Origin: Epiperipatus broadwayi
Taxonomy: Eukaryota; Onychophora; Udeonychophora; Euonychophora; Peripatidae
Assembly: GCA_028023455.1 (NCBI GenBank)
Contig: JAQFVV010006711.1
Coordinates: forward strand, 310,001-374,000
Reading direction: 5' to 3'
Length of the DNA stretch: 64,000 bases
The notes under the pieces were generated by a model. That model saw only the letters and a program-made list of their open reading frames with translations. It made no database searches and was not told where the DNA came from. The position numbers and the translations under genes were made by a program. Below, in pieces: positions 48,500 through 60,339 of this stretch (the stretch's first letter is position 1; each line of letters begins with the position of its first letter).

Positions 48500-48790
48500 G
48501 TATCAATATTTCAATCTTTGTGGTCAGGTTACAATCTTTAAGTGTCCATATATATTCATTGGACCATTAGTAAGAGTGGATTTTCATTATTATTAAAAGG
48601 AGAGGTTGCCTTGACAACAGTGAGAAACATTAGTAAGAGTGGATTTTCATTATTATTAAAAGGAGAGGTTGCCTTGACAACAGTGAGAAACATTGATTAC
48701 TATCTATATTGGTATGTTTAGATGGTGACTGGTTTCTAATGGTTACATATTATTTCATTTAGCTTTAAGCATTATTTCACTTATTTTTAT
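48500..48790. repeat. Second half copy with 63-bp perfect tandem duplication
   Basis: Matches the centre and right arm of the foldback element at 48160-48380. Inside it, a 63-bp segment starting ATTAGTAAGAGTGG occurs twice with no differences (48566-48628 and 48629-48691). The ATT shared at the junction suggests slippage or unequal repair. It is recent, as the copies are identical. Confidence 0.85.
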
Positions 48791-49043
48791 AAATATTAAG
48801 ATGATAAGGAAATAGCTAGCAATGTTAATTAAACTATTACTAGCACAAATTTAGTGTTAAAGCCATATTGTATCATTCTCTCAACTTATATTTGCATAAT
48901 ATATTCAACATGCCATACATACATATTATATAACAAAATATATAAGGTATATGAGCACAGACTTTCACACAACTCACGACCCTCCACACTATCTCATAAC
49001 ACTGATACACTTGAACACTTATATATTGAAAAGATAAATAATC

Positions 49044-49089
49044 ACCAATATACGTATTTCATGCTAAACCAGCAATCATCAGTTGGTCC
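49044..49089 (-). ncRNA. Type I hammerhead ribozyme, family 2
   Basis: Minus strand: GGACCAA, CTGATGA (49082-49076), stem II TGCT/AGCA with loop GGTTT and a T-T mismatch at its foot, GAAA (49060-49057), palindromic stem III ATACGTAT (49057-49050), ATA cleavage triplet ending at 49049, then TTGGT pairing with ACCAA as stem I. All core positions intact. Antisense to the host gene. Confidence 0.78.
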
Positions 49090-49482
49090 AGCTTACAATC
49101 TCTATACATATATGCTATAAGTGCTCAGATATATATTAAGATAGCTAATGGACAGGCTTCAATCTACTCCACACTCCAACTCTTCAACCGTCCATCCAAT
49201 TGAGAATCTGATGATGGAATGCTCAAAGGCCATCCTGAGGCCAAGATTCTTATCACACCCATGTTGACCTAAGGTCAATCTGACCCCTCATGTACAGGAC
49301 ATAATCCATTTAATACATATACAAGGGATGGGCAGACATCTCTACTATGTAATAACTGAAACACACAGGTTTGTTATATACCTGTGTCTATATGTGTAAG
49401 GTATATGAGCACAGACTTTCACACAACCTACCACTCTCCACACTATCTCATAACACTGATATACTTGAAAAGATAAATAATC

Positions 49483-49528
49483 ACCAATATACGTATTTCA
49501 TGCTAAACCAGCAATCATCAGTTGGTCC
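49483..49528 (-). ncRNA. Type I hammerhead ribozyme, family 2 (second unit)
   Basis: Identical over the whole 46-base motif to the copy at 49044-49089, 439 bp away in the same orientation. All core bases intact. Antisense to the host gene. Confidence 0.78.
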
Positions 49529-49988
49529 AGATTACCATCTCTACACATATATGCTATAAGTGCTCAGATATATATTAAGATACCCAATGCACATACTTTA
49601 ATGGACAGGGAGAATGTTGGGTTGTGTGAAAGTATGTGCTCATATACTCTATATATTACATATATAGACACAGGAATATAACAAGCCTGTGTGTTTCAGT
49701 TATTACACAGTAGAGATGTCTGCCCATCCCTTGTATATGCATTAAATGGATTATGTCCTGTACATGAGGGGTCAGATTGACCTTAGGTCAACATGGGTGT
49801 GACAAGAATCTTGGTGTCAGGGTGGCCTTTGAGCATTCCATCATCAGATTTTCAATTGGATGGACGGTTGAAGAGTTGGAGTGTGGAGTAGATTTAAGCC
49901 TGTCCATTAAAGTATTATGTGCATTGGCTATTTTAATATATATATATATATGAGCACTTATAGCATATATGTGTAGAGACGGTAATCT

Positions 49989-50034
49989 GGACCAACTGAT
50001 GGTTGCTGGTTTAAAATGAAATATGTATATTGGT
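49989..50034 (+). ncRNA. Broken hammerhead, family 2, sense to host gene
   Basis: GGACCAA, then CTGATGG (core A9 changed to G, 50002), stem II 3' strand degraded to AAAA so that TGCT is unpaired, GAAA (50018-50021), ATATGTAT in place of ATACGTAT, TTGGT. Predicted inactive. It is the only copy in the sense orientation of the SPIRE-type transcript. Confidence 0.72.
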
Positions 50035-53000
50035 GATTATTTATCTTTTCAACATATATGTGTTCATGTGTATCAGTGTTATGAGATAGTGTGGAAAGTG
50101 GTGGGTTGTGTGAAAGTCTGTGCTCATATACCCTATATATTATATATATAGACACAGGTATATAACAAGCCTTGTGTGTTTCAGTTATAACAAAATATAG
50201 TATTTTTAACTTATGTTTTATATGCTTGTGTTGATTTTTTCTTTTTTTATATAGTAAATTCTTTTGTATTCATAGGAATATAAAGATTTTTTAATAATAA
50301 TTTAATTTTTAATACCTTTGGATTTTATTTTTATTTTTCACACCCTTAATTTATTATAGTATGATTAAAGAAATATTAAGTGCTTTTGAAGTAATAAATT
50401 TGTTTAATTTCTGCTTTGCTTTTTAGTTATAAGAAACCAAAACTCTTGGACTTAATATAATAATTTTAAATTAGTTTTGACCAAATATTGATACAAGCAT
50501 ATATATATGTGTGCACAAAGTTAGTAGTTAGTATTTGATATCTTCATATGCCAGTGTCAAATACCTGATTAAAACTTAGAAAAAATTTAATGAATTTTTT
50601 AAAATTTATTTAAATTTTTAACACTTATTAATAAAATTATTCATTTAAAATGGAGTGAAAAAAATTATCATCACAGTATTACATTATTATTATTTATAAT
50701 AAGATAGAAAAAAAGTAACCACAACTATTTTTTTTTCTTGTAATGGAAAATGTGTAGTTTTTTTTATTTTTATTTAAACACTTTTATTTACATATTTTAA
50801 GTTTTAGACATCATTGATATAAAGTGAAAAGACAGCAATCTCAAAGATTTACATTAAGATTATTTTGTGTATTTGTAGAATATTTTATTTTGTTAATGAG
50901 CTATACATTCATGCTAGTGATGCTGAATTGCTTTTACATACACATTTAGAAACGTTATAGAAGATTTGAAGTGCTAATCCAGAAGTAACAAGGCTTATTT
51001 TTTAATAACTTTCAGGAATTTATTATTTTTGCATTTCATATTGCTTCAAATTATTTGGCTTCATATAAAAATAGTGAATTATTTTAATACACTCCCACTA
51101 AATTTTGTCTATTGCAAATTTTTTGTTAAAGAAATATGGGTGCTTTTATGTAATTATCTACAACAGATTATCTATATAACTTATATATGATAATGTGAAA
51201 GTATAATTACTAGTGGTAAAAAATTTGAGACATTTAATGTGGAAACCAGTATTAAACAAAAATATGGGCTATATCTGACTTTGCTTTTTATTCTTATGTC
51301 TGGTTCTTGAAAAACAAGCATCAAAGTGTTATAGAGATATGATGGTGAAGTTTTAATTTGAATGAGTGAAAAGTAAAAACAAACAAACAAAGATATCACC
51401 ATCTTGCTGATGATTGTGTTTTTCTTGGCCATTTCAAGGATAATAACTGAATGTTTTTAATATTTTAAATACAAAGTAAGAGGACTTTGATATAGCAATT
51501 AATATTTAAAAAAAAAACAAATAATTCATCTATAAGTAATAGAGGGAAATATTATTTAAATTAACTTTTTAATTGCTAATTATTTGAACTTTTTTTTTTA
51601 CTCTAAACTTACTAATAAAGATAAAGCTAATACATGTAGCAAAAATTATCATTCCTTAACCACAGTATACATTCTTATATAGCTAAACATTTTTAAGCTC
51701 ACAGAGAGATATCCTACAATAGAAAGAAAGTCTTCAGGTATTTTTATATACCAAAGGCCTTTGCGTTTTTTAGATTTCTTTTTATTGATATGAAAACAAA
51801 TTAATTTTTATATATTAAACTTTTATATATCAATTATTTGAATGTCATTGATGAAATGCAATCAGGGGAATCATTTAAATATGTTTTATTGTACTATACA
51901 AAAGAATTTTTTGTGATAGTCTACAAATATAAGCTAAACCAAATTCCCAGTGACTGGCAGATCATTAAATGGAAAATATTAAAGATATTAGCTTTATCAT
52001 TATCAGAAAAATAACTCATATACCAATATCAATAATAACAATCTTATGATAAGCTACTTGAGATCACATGACATAAGCATTCAAGTGGCATGTTTTTATT
52101 CATTTAATTAAGTCATTTTTAAAAAGAGAATTGATCCAGAAATTTTATGTTCTTGAGTCCACCACTTTGTCAATATGCACATTGCACAGAGCATACAACA
52201 CTGACATTTTACCATATAAAGTACGTAGATGTGCTCAAAAGTTTCAGTTATACAACTGGTGTCAAAGAAATCTATTGTGAAAACTAATAATTTCACTTCA
52301 GAGCAAAAATTGGTTGTGAAAAATCATTGATAACTTACTCTACATCGTGCTATTTAATAGAGTCTTTATATTTTACAAATTAGGACAGGCATATCAGTTG
52401 CTTTATATGTTTGTAATCAGTCCATTTAGGGACACATTGTCTTGTCTTTTAATTGGTTTAATAGGTTTGATCATGTTTGCATCTGATTAAATAATTTCAT
52501 GAGAGCAGCAATTGTGCTTCATAATAATAAAATAACTAGAAATGATTTTTCAAATGATTGCAGCATAAATGCTGGCTACAACAATTCATTTCATCTCAAT
52601 AGTGAGATTGCTAATATAAATATAACTAACACTTTTTCCAAAAGAGAGTATTCAATTGATATGATAATTAGAGATCTAGAGAGAGGTAGTTTATAACATT
52701 AATTATGAAGTTAGCTTTTGCCTTTGAGAAACATTTTATTAATCAAATATACGACTTCATCTACTATATTAGATATGGATGATAGATTCAGTATTGTTTA
52801 GCATCATAAATGCATTACTTGAAACCCAGAGACAATGAAAAAAATAGAAGGAAGAAAAGTCCAATGACATTGGATAAGTCTTGTAAAAAAATATTTGTTA
52901 TTAATCGTTTCAACCATAAGTATGAACAAAAATCTACAAATTGATACAATTTTGCCAAGACATATAAACTTGGTAATAAGAATAACAGTAAATAAATCTA

Positions 53001-53659
53001 CCATCAAGAATAATCCAAGCATTATATGATAATTGGAAAGTCCTCCATCATTTTATTAATACATTCACAATAGATATTACAACAATCAATCTACGAGTAA
53101 TATCTGCTCCAATAGTTGTACCTTTTTTTCAAAATGTTATACTTGCTTCCTATTCATTATATTGCATAAAACTATATACTAAAATGAAGATTTTCCTGAG
53201 TAAACATTGAGAACATATATTTTGGATTTGTGTGTCTATAAATTTACTTGTTAATATTAGCATTCTGCTAATGTTTTCACTGAATCTCACAAACCATCTT
53301 CCAGATTTATAGAAATCATTCAGGGATGTTGCAGAAATACAGAAAATTGTTTATTTTAATTTAAAGATATCTTAAACATATGATTTTAAATTTATTAGGC
53401 ACATTGAAATATTTTATCCAATAATAGTCCAGAAACAAAGTGCTCATGTATGTGTGGTAGTAATTGATAGAAATAAACAGAAGCTAGATTTGAATCTAAT
53501 AACTTTTTGATCAATATATTTTATGTAAATTATTTAAATAAAATATAATTTTTTTTAATCCAATAAAATCTTATAATTCTTCAGACATCAGGAGAGATAA
53601 TGAAAAATAATGAACTAAAATTTGAAGTTAAAAAAAAAAATTAAAATTTTTGTATACAT

Positions 53660-54090
53660 TATTGTGTTTATTAATGAAGTCTGGGTTTTTTTTCAAAATT
53701 TCAATGACCTCTCTAACTGTTCTTTGATTGTAAATGTCGCATTTAGACAGAATTTTGATATTGGTAAAATCTGTATTATAGCTAGTATTTAAAATATAGG
53801 AAAATGAGTTACTCAGGATGTTACATGTAGAAGATCATCTTTTCTTTCACTGATGTGTTAACTACTGATACCCATGTAAGAGGTCTTGAACCTCTTGGGT
53901 CTCGAGATGGATTGAATCTTTAAATTTAGTTAAAATACTGGCAATTTGTTGATCGGTAGCAAATATATTAATATTGTCACATCTTATTCTTTTTATAACT
54001 TTTTTTACAGGAGATACAAAAGTTTTCAAGGCACTAATTTTACCTCTGTCTTTTTTTGATATTGTTTTGAATCTGGGCACTGTTTTGTTT
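53660..54090 (-). pseudogene. PLE/GIY-YIG-type fragment with lost core
   Basis: The minus frame from 54080 reads KTFVSPVKKVIKRIRCDNIN then IASILTKFKDSIH, like the linker before the GIY-YIG domain of Penelope-like proteins. Past a TAG and with frame shifts, SYNTDFTNIKILSKCDIYNQ and RTVREVIEILKKNPDFINK resemble the GIY-YIG C-terminal part (the R...E..I......N pattern). The stretch between, where GIY, YIG and the Cys pair should lie, is too short, so the core was deleted or worn away. Weak homology; tentative. Confidence 0.45.
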
Positions 54091-54967
54091 GTAAATGTAA
54101 TATTGTATTCATTTATTAATAAAGTATTACAATTATAATTAATTTCTTTTTCTGGGAAAAGTTTATCAGAAAGAAAAAAATGCCTTTAAAGAAATATTTT
54201 ATTACTGAGAAGATTTGTGCAGAATAATGAAATAAAGATGCTTTGAAATATTTATTGCTGAATGTAGCTTTTCTGTAAATAGAGAATATTAAAAAAGCTT
54301 TTCTGAAAATAGAGGACATCAAAAAATTAATCTATGTTTTGGAAATAGATAGATTATGTAATGCTCAATTCAGAGCTAAGATTTCTACTTTCTACTCTTT
54401 ATCATTCTGTTTATGCCTATTTATTGTTCAAGAAATCAAAAAAATAAATGATAGATATAGGAAAACAATACAAACAAGAATGTTGTATTGTTTTCCTGGT
54501 TTCAGGACCAAAGAAATCAGATGATAGATGCAGAAAAGTTAAATATATTGGAACATTGAATAAGAAGTTTTACTATAATCTACTTTCATAAATGAATATC
54601 AATAATTAAATGTGTACTCTTTGATTTTTTTTTTTAAATATAAATAGATCTTTTATATTCAGTTGATAGTTTTACTAATTAATTTTCATTCCATCTCTCT
54701 TTTCTCATAATAAATATATATACAAATCACTTCCTTTTTACAAAAATTTTGGGGATAATATACAATATTTATAATTTGTTAAAAGAATCAAATAAGATAA
54801 AAAAGTAAATGAAATCTGAAAATATATTACCACTAATTACTAAGTACATTTAATGTTTTTTTTTCTTTCAATTTTATAAATATACATGAAGTTGGGAAAA
54901 AGCAATATTTACATAAAATATACTGCATACATTCTTAAATAGTAATTTAAATATACTTTTTTTTTAG

Positions 54968-55093
54968 ATTTGTATAGATCACTTCTCTGTGCCATCTCAA
55001 GCAGATCTTCATTACAAAGCTGTTTGTAGGGCACTTGTCGCTGAAACGTTGGAATTATCAACTTTCTTGGAGAAAATTTCTAGTGGAACTCAG
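54968..55093 (+). CDS. SPIRE-type actin nucleator, next KIND exon
   Basis: 126 bp, 42 codons, phase 0 at both ends. The acceptor is a T-tract ending TTTTTTAG at 54967; the donor is the consensus GTAAGT at 55094. The peptide contains ICIDHFSVPSQADLHYKAV, CRALVAETLELSTFLEKIS and SGTQ, matching the C-terminal KIND helix region of SPIRE (the HY.AVCRAL.AET.EL.TFL signature). It joins the exon at 47458-47670 in frame, giving 113 residues of one domain. The following exon, which should lead to the WH2 repeats, was not found before 64000. Confidence 0.9.
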
Positions 55094-55532
55094 GTAAGTC
55101 CTGAACTGTAGAAAGTAATTTGTATTAAAGAAAAACAAAAATTATTCAATAATATTGTAATTATGTAATGTATTATATAAGATTTTTGTTTTTGTATATA
55201 TTCTATAATATCTTTTGATGCACTTTATTTACTTCTGTTATTGAAATATATACATTGAAATTACTGTTGTTCTAGTTGTTATTTTTTTTCTCTGTGTATT
55301 TCAACCACTTTAAATATAGGTCATCTTCAGATTTTTTTTCTACATATATATATAAAATTATGTTGCCCAAGAGTATGTGGACAATTAATAATTACTATAG
55401 TTTTAATATTTACATTTGCTTGGACTGTTGACGTAACATGTCTTTATAGATATAAATGTTGAATGTGTAATAGAAATTTCTTTTATTAACTTAATTATAA
55501 ATTTATTTAACGCATATATTGATTACGTAAGT

Positions 55533-55657
55533 AATATTTACTAAGGCAATAAACCTCTTTTCTTCCAAAGCGTAAGCTTGTGGTTAAGACCTATAGAGGT
55601 CCCTACTTTCATATTTTCAAGCACATATTCTTGAGGTTTATTACCTTAGTAAATATT
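55533..55657. repeat. Small foldback element, 25-bp arms
   Basis: AATATTTACTAAGG-type arm at 55533-55557 and its reverse complement at 55633-55657, 24 of 25 bases matching, 75-bp spacer. MITE-like; no target duplication assigned. Confidence 0.75.
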
Positions 55658-55938
55658 ATTTATTAAATAAATTTCTGCAGTTATATAATTAGGCAAATGA
55701 TGATTAAACTGGCAATTACACACTGAAATCATATTATCAATTAATTATATTTTTTGTGTCAAACTTACCTTTAGACTAAGACTGCAGCTGCATTTAACTT
55801 AGTTCTGAAAATGGTTATAAGAATCAAAATCAGAGTTATAGTATTTTATGTGTTGGAATCTTAAAGATCACAACTTCTTAAATATTTTTAACAAGTAAAA
55901 AAAAATCTTCTATAAGGAGTTATATATATTAATTGTAA

Positions 55939-56043
55939 GTATAGGGAATTTGAACTCAGATTTTCAAGCGCCCTTCAACTATCCACACTATCTCATACAA
56001 CTTGGGCTCCAGGTTTGTGAAGAGTGCCTGGTTTTCAAATATT
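55939..56043 (-). mobile_element. Short tail copy of hammerhead family 2 with 16-bp TSD
   Basis: The direct repeat TATATATTAATTGTAA at 55923-55938 and 56044-56059 flanks 105 bp. The first half contains GGAATTTGAACTCAGA and CCACACTATCTCATA, matching the tail of the family 2 unit in minus orientation. No ribozyme part is present. Confidence 0.6.
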
Positions 56044-58799
56044 TATATATTAATTGTAAAATTTTCACAGGTAAACAACCAATTAAAACTGGCAATTGCA
56101 AACTAAAATCCTGCTTATCTAGTAATAGTATTTTTGTTTAACTTAAGCTATAAAATCATTTATAAAATGGAATGACTTTTAGCTTAATCCTCTAGATATT
56201 ATAAAAGTAAAAAATCAGACATATTCATTTTAAATATGAAAAACAGAACATGATTTTCTGAATATTTTTCTTGAGTAAATAAATCTCTCCCATAAAGATA
56301 TACATATAATAAGATTTTCATGAACTTTATAGACATAAACATTAAAAGATAGAGCAGGAATTTTTTTGTATTGATGTAGATAAACTTCAACTATGATATA
56401 TTTAATCAAACAATCAATTAATAATTACAAACTGAATTCAAATCTTCTAATAATTCTAAACAGACACTTGGTTGTTCTATTGATAAATAGGATTTTGTAT
56501 ATATATATTAATTTGTTTATGATTATCAGACTACTTTATTATTATTTAATTTCACTTGTTTAGCTTAAACAATTTATTATTTTTATGCTTAATATGCAAT
56601 TCTGTTCAGTAAGTAAAGAGTGACAGATAAAATTTTCTGGATCTATGATCCTCAGAGAACTGTAATTTCTAAGAATCAAGTTCGGGACTAATGTATTAAT
56701 ATAAACTTTTAATATAGTATTATTCACAGTAAACATCCAAGAATTCCTAAATGAGCAACATTTTATTGCAAAATATATAGTTTAAATATCTGGCAATATG
56801 TATTTGATTGTCTAAGAGCTTTTTTCTCATGCCCAGTCATTCACTTTTGATGCCCCATCTAGCGTAAATAAAATTTTCAATTTTTTTTCTATTTAAGTGG
56901 CGAGTTATTATTATAGCATTGTCATTTCAGTTGGATCCTATCCACAATCATGTAGTTATGTAGACTACTCACTGAAAATTGATGTGGTGGAGCACAGCTA
57001 ATAGAAGACAGATTTCTGATTTCCTGCCACATGATTTATTCGTTAATAGTTTCATCATATTCAAAATTAAGAAGAGACCAGGTTAGGAAAGAGTCATAGT
57101 AGTGATGGAGTAGGAATGAGAAAATTTTCACATTTGTTTATATGGATGGAAATTTTATTGTTTCTTCACAGTTATTAATGCTATCAGGGCTTTTTGGAAT
57201 CTCAAAGCTTTTTTGATCATCTTTACGCTGTTGTGTGTCATATTCGAATGTGATTTCAGTTTTAATAAAATATATAAAATGGACAATATTCCTAATATGA
57301 AATAGAGTGCTGCTTATTATCGTTTTGCTGTAAACTGATTGCATTATTTAACATGATAAAATGGCACTTTTATCTATGTGAACAAACATAATAAAACATA
57401 TTTATCAGAGACAAAATTCATCAAACCCCCCCCTCCCCTCATTTAATTTTATTCATTTTAAATATGTCTTTAATGATATTAATTATTATTAAGTTATCAG
57501 TATTTTATAGATAATGGCAATTCAAGTCTGGCCAAAATGTTAATGTTAAAATAATAACAAACAACTGACCTTATTTCTTGAGAGTTCATAATAAGTTTGA
57601 ACGGAAGTGAACAAGTACCGGAATCAATCCGATGATCTTACAATCCACTCTAACACTAAACTAAAACATCCAGGAAAGTACTAAATAGGCAGAAAAACTT
57701 GAATATTTTATTCACATTTTCTTGCACATGAAAAGAAAGTTTTAAGAAGGATGAGCTGTTCTTATTTTATCTTATATTGTATAAGCTAAAACTAAAAATA
57801 TATAAATGATTTGTTGTTATTATTATTAATTTAAGTATTCACCTCTTTAAATAAATTGTATTTTTAAATATATATACAAATGAACACACATCTAAGTTTA
57901 AATTGATATTTATATTATTTAATCTTTTTTTTTTTTCGTTCTTATTTTAATAAAATACAATAATGTAATTTTGTTACTATTTAAAGCAGCACTTTTGTAA
58001 ATTGCATTGAAATATTATGAATTACTTAATTGGTTTAGTATAAGTTTTTAAAATTTGCAATAAATTATTTGCAGTTGTTAAAATTATTGGTAAGTCAATG
58101 TTACTTAAACTCAAATAAAAATTAATTGCTTGAAATCATTAAGTTAATTAGTTTAACGATATTTTTTCAGTTGTCAAGTTTATTAAATCAAACATTATTA
58201 TTATTATTTTTTTTCAACAAAATTTTAAGTTCTTTTTTTTCTGAAAATTAATTATGTGTGTTTATATATTATTAAGAACTTTATAATATTAAGAACTTTG
58301 TAGTTTAATAGTACATGTTCACAATCTGGGATTTGAATCTGAGCCAGTAAGAGAAGACTTGAAAATTTTTTTAGTTTCCAAATAGGTTTGGCTTTTTTTT
58401 TTTTTTCTATTAATAAACTTATAGCCAAGTCAGTTACCTATCAAAATTGGTCAATAAATGAATATGTAATTATTTCTGACTAATAGGACTTTCACTACCT
58501 GGCATTTGACAACTCTAATGAGTAGTTTTTTTTTTTCTCTATTCTTTTTTTCAGTCTTGCCTTACAGTACACTATTTAAAGATTTATTTTTTAAAAATCA
58601 GATTAGATATTCTATTTTGTTGAATTATTTTATTGGATGAAAAGCAAAACATTGACTCCTTTTCCTTATCATGAAGAAAAAAAATGGAAAAAGGGAATCT
58701 GAAAAAACAGAGAGAATATGGAATGATTAGTTTTAACATTTGTACATATTTATTATATAGGTTTTCATACTGTATATGAAATGAAACTAAAAATTTAAA

Positions 58800-60050
58800 A
58801 ATTTCCCAATTTGTAATCAAGTGGTTAAAAAAGTCCATGCTGTTGAAAGCTGAGAAAACTAAGAATGTTAGTATAGCATGTTTTTGTTGTGGTAAAAGAG
58901 GCCACATATCAAAAGAATGTCGGTGGCATAAAGTGTCATGTTTTAAATGCAGATAAAAGGAGCATTTAGCTCATATTTGCAAAAGTAAATTATATATGCA
59001 AGGAAATAGGGGAGGTTACCATATGATGAAAAACATGGGCACCCATGTCCTTAATTAGTTTATGATGAAGCTGTGACTTTGCGGCAAAGAACTATCTATG
59101 GAAATTGATAGTGGGTCACATATTTTGTTGCTATCACTCACTTTGCTGTCACTGTCATCGGCCAATGATTATGAAAGTAAAATAGAGAAAACAAATATTA
59201 GTGCATGTGATGTAAACGGAAATGTGCTTAAACTGTTAGGCCATGTGACATCGCCAATTAACCACTACAGTAAAAAAGTAAATCTACCCCTGTGCATTGT
59301 AAAAGGGAAGAATAATCCATCCTTGGGAGGGAATAGTTCCATGAACTAGGAATCCAAATTAAAAAAATCCCTTGTGATCAGTCATATTTCTTTAATAAAG
59401 AGTTGCGAGAAAATGCACAACTGTTCATTTATAAAACTAGTAAATTTCCTTTCATTCAAAAAACTGTAGAAATGACTAATAATGTCAACAAAAGGCATTG
59501 TAGTAAGCTACTTGCACCGACAACAAGAAGACAGCTGCAGAGAAGAATTAGAATTATTTTAATAAGAGATTACAGTTTTAAAAAAAGAACTAGAAACTTA
59601 TAAACTGAGAGTAAAATACTTAGCTGGCCGAAAAAATGAAAAAATACAAACAACAGACTGGAAAAGAGACAATATATACATATTAGGAAATAGAGTTTGG
59701 GTTTGAGACATAATACAGAAGAAATGGGTTAAAAGAGAAATTGCGAAAATGTTATCAAAAACCAAAGCAATTATCCAAGTCCAGTAATGGAACATCATAT
59801 AGAAAACATGTAAATAATGTTCGTTGGCAATTCGAAGAATATTGGTAAATTGCAGTGCCCATGCCAAAAGATGAAAATCAACAAATACAAAACACCGCAG
59901 AACCAACACTACATGGGATATGGATCGAGGATGAAGAGGAAAAACCAGAAAGCTCTGACATGAACGGAAGCCGACTATATTAGGACAACTAGATTACCCA
60001 GACCCAGACATCAGATATGAAAACCGGGCCAGATTCAACTACTATATGTA
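58800..60050 (+). pseudogene. Internally deleted Ty3/gypsy Gag-Pol remnant
   Basis: Two CCHC zinc knuckles of a Gag nucleocapsid: CFCCGKRGHISKEC (58879-58920), and a second (58939-58980) of pattern CxxCxxxxHxxxxC interrupted by TAA at 58954-58956. An aspartic protease start with EIDSGSHI follows (DSG at 59107-59115), then VNGNVLKLLGH. RT, RNase H and the integrase core are missing. From about 59630 a tail with NRVWV and QKKWVKREIAKML resembles the integrase C-terminal region (GD.VWV...KW..G.I pattern). Several stops. An old LTR retrotransposon that lost its centre by deletion. Confidence 0.75.
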
Positions 60051-60339
60051 AGTCTAAACTATTTTCTGGAGTAAGGGGAAGAGTGCAAAATATTAAAGAA
60101 TGTTTAAATAATAAAATCATTGAAAAGAAATGTTTCAATTAAACGTAGTTTAAATAAACATAGACGTAAGGAACTGAGCTTATAAATTACTTTATTTGGA
60201 AATGAATTCCTAAGACATTTAATAACCACATTCCAAAGAGAGTTTTAGTAGATAATAAGATCTGCTGAAGACTGCTAAGAACAGTTGAAACTGTAAAATT
60301 AATAAATATATTTTGCTTTAAAGTGTAAGAAGAGTGGAA
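60051..60339 (+). other. Noncoding 3' region of gypsy remnant with PPT
   Basis: Lies between the Pol tail and the putative LTR. AAGAAGAGTGGAA at 60327-60339 is a polypurine tract directly before the LTR start, as expected for plus-strand priming. Confidence 0.45.

Larger units (their letters stand above)
48943..50185. mobile_element. Hammerhead family 2 array, 1.24-kb palindrome with 14-bp TSD
   Basis: The direct repeat TATAACAAAATATA at 48929-48942 and 50186-50199 brackets the element. The left half has minus-oriented units head to tail (from about 48943 and about 49397; ribozymes 439 bp apart). The right half (about 49640-50185) is one plus-oriented unit. Landmarks shared by the arms include the GGTCAGATTGACC/GGTCAATCTGACC block, GGATGGACGGTTGAAGAG and GCACAGACTTTCACACAAC. 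Three hammerhead motifs are present. Noncoding. It lies in the SPIRE-type intron. Confidence 0.82.
47671..54967 (+). other. 7.3-kb intron of the SPIRE-type gene
   Basis: Begins GTAGGT and ends TTTTTTTTAG. It joins two phase-0 exons. It contains a foldback repeat (48035-48330), a duplicated half copy (48500-48790), a 1.24-kb hammerhead-bearing palindrome (48943-50185) and a GIY-YIG fragment (53660-54090). 50200-53659 and 54091-54967 are AT-rich with no gene recognised. Confidence 0.85.
55094..58799 (+). other. Downstream intron, AT-rich
   Basis: Presumed intron of the SPIRE-type gene. No further exon recognised. It contains two small repeats listed separately and an 8-C run at 57426-57433. 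The minus-strand frames here have no family motif. Confidence 0.55.

Noticed and set aside
48854-50155. Three frames with near-identical peptides (YEHRLSHN...)
   Set aside because: They come from repeated units of the noncoding hammerhead element; units are in opposite orientations and lack conserved coding features.
52499-52696. 65-codon plus frame in the SPIRE-type intron
   Set aside because: No similarity to SPIRE and no convincing acceptor or donor; likely chance.
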